This document shows positions 29,979 to 32,587 of a DNA stretch of 32,587 nt, in pieces. The stretch's first letter is position 1. Each line of letters starts with the position of its first letter. Made by a program: the position numbers and the translations under genes. The notes under the pieces were generated by a model, which did not search any database, was not told the DNA's origin, and saw nothing but the letters and a program-made list of their open reading frames with translations. Origin of the DNA: SIG480 sp045537045 (lineage in GTDB: Bacteria > Bacillota > Clostridia > Oscillospirales > JAAYXM01); assembly GCA_045537045.1 (NCBI GenBank), contig JAZSOS010000012.1, forward strand, positions 1 through 32,587, in the 5' to 3' direction.

Positions 29979-30647
29979 TTAATTAAAAGACGTCGGGTGT
30001 GTTTCTGTGTTGGCAAAAGAATTTCCACCTGGTGACGGTTCAGACATGCTGAAATACATTTTTGCAGCCTTGGTTGTTCCAAAATCACGATTTGAACCTG
30101 TATTCTGCACTTTGTTGAATGCCTCTCTGAACATCGCATTATGCGCTTCTTCTCGGTTTAAAAGAAAATCAATTGTCTCTTTAACCTTTTTGTCGTCAAT
30201 CTGTCGGTACAGATACTCATATACCACCTTGGCGCGTTGCTCTGATGCAATATTCGATAAAAGATCCGCACACAAATCCCCGGTAACTGTTACATAGTCA
30301 GCTGTCCATGAATATCCCGAAGCGTTTATAAGACCGGGGTTAAGCCCCAGCAAAACATGTGTCTGTATCTCTCCAGCAGCAACTTTATCAGCATCCACAT
30401 CATGTCCATTCAAAAGATTTATAGTCTGCGCAACCATTTCCATATGCCCTAATTCCTCAGCTGCAATATCGAGAAACAAGTCCTTAATTTCAGGGTCTTT
30501 AATCCTGAAGCTTTGCGACATATACTGCATTGCCGCTTTCAGCTCGCCATTTCCGCCGCCAAGCTGCTCCTGAAGCAGCGCTGCATACTGCGGGTTTGCC
30601 TTTTCTACCGCAACCGGATGAAACAACATTTTTTCGTGCTTAAACAT
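29979..30647 (-). CDS. Manganese catalase (CotJC-like)
   Basis: The 222-residue ferritin-like protein has the di-manganese ligands in order: Glu35 (GGGNGELKAAMQY), Glu65 and His68 (AAEELGHMEMV), Glu136 (IASEQRAK) and His169 (REEAHNAMF). This matches the Mn-catalase layout (E-ExxH-E-H), which converts hydrogen peroxide to water and oxygen. The N-terminus FKHEKMLFHPVAVEKANPQYA is like CotJC and clostridial Mn-catalases, several of which are spore-associated. The C-terminal 35 residues are Ser/Asn/Thr-rich with no secretion signal. The ATG at 30647 follows GGAGG at 7 bases. There is no cotJA or cotJB beside it, so a spore role is possible but not shown by context. Confidence 0.92.
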   Translation of the reverse strand: MFKHEKMLFHPVAVEKANPQYAALLQEQLGGGNGELKAAMQYMSQSFRIKDPEIKDLFLDIAAEELGHMEMVAQTINLLNGHDVDADKVAAGEIQTHVLLGLNPGLINASGYSWTADYVTVTGDLCADLLSNIASEQRAKVVYEYLYRQIDDKKVKETIDFLLNREEAHNAMFREAFNKVQNTGSNRDFGTTKAAKMYFSMSEPSPGGNSFANTETHPTSFN

Positions 30648-30756
30648 ACCATAACCTCCTGTTTTTTTTTTATTATCTGCATTTTGGCAAATAATAATGC
30701 ACAGAATATGGTCATATATTCCGATTTTTTCTAATATTTATATATCGGTGATGTAT

Positions 30757-31257
30757 ATGAAGGGTATTAAACAATATATGATAGCGGGAATAATTTTTGT
30801 ATCTGTTTTGGGAACATTTCTTCATTTTGCATATAACTTATCAGGCGATAATTTTTTTGTGGCGCTGTTCGCTCCCGTTAATGAATCAATCTGGGAACAC
30901 ACAAAATTAATCTTCTTTCCCATATTGCTATATTCAGTATATTTGAACAAAAAATTAAAGGCCGAGTATCCTTGTATATCTTCGGCAATGCTTTTAGGTT
31001 CACTATTAGGTGTCTTACTTATAATGGTTCTGTTTTATACATATTCTGGCATAATAGGGTACCACGTCGCTTTTGTCGATATAAGTATATTCTATATCAG
31101 CGTTATCGCTTCATTCTATGTTGTATATAAATTGACATTATCCTGTAAAGCTGAGAACTCACTTGTGGTTTTACAATCCTTAAATTTCCTTTTGATTTGT
31201 TTGTATATAATCTTTACCTTCTTCCCGCCTGACCTTCCGCTTTTCATTGCTCCTTAG
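30757..31257 (+). CDS. Small integral membrane protein, DUF6512-like
   Basis: The 166-residue protein is very hydrophobic with about five or six membrane segments. The second half of its N-terminal region, GTFLHFAYNL-SGDN followed by FAPVNESIWEHTKLIFFP, is a pattern I associate with the DUF6512 family of Clostridia. Function is unknown. Starts at 30697, 30751 and 30757 are all in frame. GGTGAT at 30747 matches the 3' half of the full Shine-Dalgarno and is correctly spaced for 30757, so this is the best start, but 30751 is close. The base composition is more AT-rich than the housekeeping genes, like its two neighbours. It is followed by a hairpin terminator. Confidence 0.72.
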   Translation: MKGIKQYMIAGIIFVSVLGTFLHFAYNLSGDNFFVALFAPVNESIWEHTKLIFFPILLYSVYLNKKLKAEYPCISSAMLLGSLLGVLLIMVLFYTYSGIIGYHVAFVDISIFYISVIASFYVVYKLTLSCKAENSLVVLQSLNFLLICLYIIFTFFPPDLPLFIAP

Positions 31258-31318
31258 GATTTTAACACTCTGCTTTAACCATCATATTTAATTTTATCCA
31301 AAATAGCTGTTAAATGCA

Positions 31319-31350
31319 CAAAAAGCACTTGCGATTACAAGTGCTTTTTG
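31319..31350. terminator. Bidirectional terminator between the membrane protein and LysM-CAP genes
   Basis: CAAAAAGCACTTG and CAAGTGCTTTTTG form a perfect 13-bp stem around a 6-base loop. The symmetrical A/T ends give a T-run on both strands between convergent genes. Confidence 0.9.
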
Positions 31351-31389
31351 TGGCTTTTTTGTGCTGTATAAATATATAATATATTACTT

Positions 31390-31995
31390 TTACCCTGTAA
31401 ACATTTGCGTCCAGTAATTTCCACTGGAAACATATCCAACACCAATTTTTTTATATGAATCATTTAGTATATTCGCGCGATGTCCTGAAGAATTCATCCA
31501 CGCATTGACTACCGCCTGCGGTGTTGTCTGTCCTCTGGCAATATTTTCTGCCGCACTTCTATATGATATACCAAAATTCTTTATCATGGTAAACGGACTT
31601 CCGTAAACCGGGCTGGTGTGTGAAAAATAGTTATTATCTTTCATATCCTGCGACTTGTATCTTGCCACACGGCTCAGCTCCCAATCTGCTTGAAGGGCAT
31701 TTAATCCGTTTTTCACTCTGACTTCATTTACAAGTCTGATAACCTCATTTTCATATTTTACAACGGTCGGATCTGTTCTTGGAATATTCAAAACCTGTCC
31801 GGGATAAATAAGGTCAGGATTTGTAATATGCGAATTTGCGCTTTTTATCTCACTTAAACCAACCTCATGTTTGACTGCAATTTTCCACATGCTGTCCCCC
31901 GGTACAACTGTGTATCGTTCTGTTGATTGAGCATAACCTGGCGATACTGCAATTACATAAAATATCACTATCAGAAAAATTAAAATCTTTTTAAT
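31390..31995 (-). CDS. Secreted LysM-CAP (SCP/YkwD-like) protein, apparent ATT start
   Basis: The product of 201 residues starts with a signal peptide (I-KK then ILIFLIVIFYVIAVSPG-YAQS). A LysM domain follows (RYTVVPGDSMWKIAVKHEVGL ... NPDLIYPGQVLNIP), and then a CAP domain with ELSRVARYKSQDM, YFSHTSPVYGSPF, AAENIARG, VVNAWMNSSGHRANIL and a final YWTQMFTG. It probably binds peptidoglycan, for example the spore or cell envelope; bacterial CAP domains have no settled activity. The frame is open up to a TTG at 32070, but that TTG lies in the predicted -35 box. GGAGGTG (32006-32000 on the minus strand) sits 5 bases before ATT 31995-31993, so translation most likely starts at this rare ATT codon, or an ATG has been lost. 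AT-rich like its neighbours. Confidence 0.85.
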   Translation of the reverse strand: MKKILIFLIVIFYVIAVSPGYAQSTERYTVVPGDSMWKIAVKHEVGLSEIKSANSHITNPDLIYPGQVLNIPRTDPTVVKYENEVIRLVNEVRVKNGLNALQADWELSRVARYKSQDMKDNNYFSHTSPVYGSPFTMIKNFGISYRSAAENIARGQTTPQAVVNAWMNSSGHRANILNDSYKKIGVGYVSSGNYWTQMFTG

Positions 31996-32040
31996 ATTAA
32001 CACCTCCTGGTTTTATTAAAGCCACTATATGCACATATAC

Positions 32041-32070
32041 ATTATAACATATAAATCTGTATACTTTCAA
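32041..32070 (-). promoter_or_regulatory. Predicted promoter of the LysM-CAP gene
   Basis: On the minus strand TTGAAA (32070-32065) and TATAAT (32046-32041) with an 18-base spacer. It would transcribe from about 32035, so translation must start downstream of it. Confidence 0.62.
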
Positions 32071-32127
32071 ATGTAATATGTGGATTAGAAAAATGTCCTA
32101 AAACTCCTGCTGAGCTAAATAAATAAT

Positions 32128-32165
32128 AAACAAGAAAAGCATCCGTTTGGATGCTTTTCTTGTTT
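32128..32165 (-). terminator. Terminator of the stable-RNA cluster
   Basis: A perfect 17-bp stem (AAACAAGAAAAGCATCC and its complement, loop of 4) directly follows tRNA-Asn on the minus strand and continues into a T-rich stretch. Confidence 0.92.
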
Positions 32166-32240
32166 GGCTCCCCCTGTTGGACTTGAACCAACGACCCTGC
32201 GGTTAACAGCCGCATGCTCTACCGACTGAGCTAAGGAGGA
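32165..32240 (-). tRNA. tRNA-Asn (anticodon GTT)
   Basis: On the minus strand, acceptor TCCTCCT/AGGGGGA, D-arm TAGCTCAGTCGGTAGAGC, anticodon arm GCGGCTGTTAACCGC with GTT, T-arm TTGGTTCAAGTCCAA, discriminator G and encoded CCA. It is the last gene of the cluster. Confidence 0.97.
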
Positions 32241-32248
32241 ATATATGA

Positions 32249-32366
<118 letters not shown>

Positions 32367-32390
32367 ACATATTCAATTTTGTTTAGGGTT

Positions 32391-32465
32391 TGGTGACCCG
32401 TGGGAGAATCGAACTCCCGTTACCGGCGTGAGAGGCCGGTGTCTTAACCGCTTGACCAACGGGCC
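32391..32465 (-). tRNA. tRNA-Glu (anticodon CTC)
   Basis: On the minus strand, acceptor GGCCCGT/ACGGGTC, anticodon arm CCGGC-CTCTCAC-GCCGG with CTC, T-arm with GAGTTCGATTCTC, discriminator A and encoded CCA. This CTC form complements the usual TTC tRNA-Glu, which is not seen here. Confidence 0.96.
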
Positions 32466-32507
32466 ATTCTCTCTTCCCTCTATCGACGCTCGCCCGTATT
32501 TAAGCTT

Positions 32508-32583
32508 TGGTGCGCCTTCGGGGACTCGAACCCAGGACCCACTGATTAAGAGTCAGTTGCTCTACCAACTGAGCTAAAGGCGC
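32508..32583 (-). tRNA. tRNA-Lys (anticodon CTT)
   Basis: On the minus strand, acceptor GCGCCTT/AAGGCGC, D-arm TAGCTCAGTTGGTAGAGC, anticodon arm CTGACTCTTAATCAG with CTT, T-arm GGGTTCGAGTCCC, discriminator A and encoded CCA. The cluster may continue past the window edge. Confidence 0.97.
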
Positions 32584-32587
32584 ATCT

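Noticed and set aside
30661..30721. PerR box before the manganese catalase gene
   Set aside because: A/T-rich inverted repeats occur (GAATAT..ATATTC, TTATTAT..ATAATAA), but neither matches the TTATAAT-N-ATTATAA consensus.

Overview
The window is a stretch of a low-to-moderate GC, endospore-forming Firmicutes chromosome, most likely class Clostridia. The reasons are the clostridial-type murB-rapZ-yvcK-whiA-dnaE-pfkA run, WhiA and ClpE-type proteins, spore-germination genes (cwlJ/gerQ-like), a CotJC-like manganese catalase, strong AGGAGG-type ribosome binding sites and perfect TTGACA/TATAAT promoters. Almost everything is chromosomal housekeeping. No phage, transposase, CRISPR array or plasmid gene was seen.

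Layout. 1-3.2 kb: end of a CvpA-like membrane protein gene, pgsA (phospholipid synthesis) and a ClpE-type unfoldase, closed by a bidirectional terminator. 3.2-6.0 kb: a trans-editing alanyl-tRNA deacylase (minus), a DUF378 membrane protein (plus) and ackA (minus). 6.1-9.2 kb: tmcAL (plus, divergent from ackA), murD and an HPr-like gene (both minus). 9.2-18.9 kb: mtaB, then murB-rapZ-yvcK-whiA-dnaE (one co-directional run, whiA/dnaE overlapping by 4 bases) and pfkA with its own promoter and terminator. 19.0-22.8 kb: a minus-strand run glnS-gltX and a small, degenerate methyltransferase-like gene. 22.9-23.8 kb: cwlJ-like and gerQ-like pair. 23.8-25.6 kb: Na/Pi cotransporter with a PhoU-like tail. 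25.7-26.2 kb: tRNA-Ala with promoter and terminator, then a tiny Asn/Gln-rich gene. 26.3-29.9 kb: dinB, guaB and an acyl-ACP thioesterase. 30-32.1 kb: an AT-richer stretch with manganese catalase, a DUF6512-like membrane protein and a secreted LysM-CAP protein. 32.1 kb to the end: a minus-strand stable-RNA cluster, tRNA-Lys(CTT), tRNA-Glu(CTC), 5S rRNA, tRNA-Asn(GTT) and a terminator.

How the genes fit together. The central run ties cell-wall precursor synthesis (murB, nearby murD), a nucleotide-binding adapter (rapZ), the YvcK gluconeogenesis/morphogenesis factor, WhiA, replication (dnaE) and glycolysis (pfkA). A histidine-less HPr paralogue (Crh-like) sits 2.4 kb upstream of rapZ. In Bacillus, crh is in the same operon as yvcJ-yvcK-whiA, so this may be the relocated equivalent. 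glnS-gltX charges Gln and Glu tRNAs directly. ackA and tmcAL are divergent and both use acetate/ATP chemistry.

The most unusual item is a 46-codon gene (26024-26164) encoding a protein that is 76% Asn+Gln, with a sigma-G-like promoter, a 5' stem-loop, a good ribosome binding site and a strong private terminator. Other notable points are the Crh-like HPr, an apparent ATT start codon in the LysM-CAP gene, a long inverted repeat that mirrors the 3' end of tRNA-Ala across its terminator, and an 11-bp direct repeat bracketing the dinB promoter. All functional calls rest on reading motifs by eye. No database search was run.
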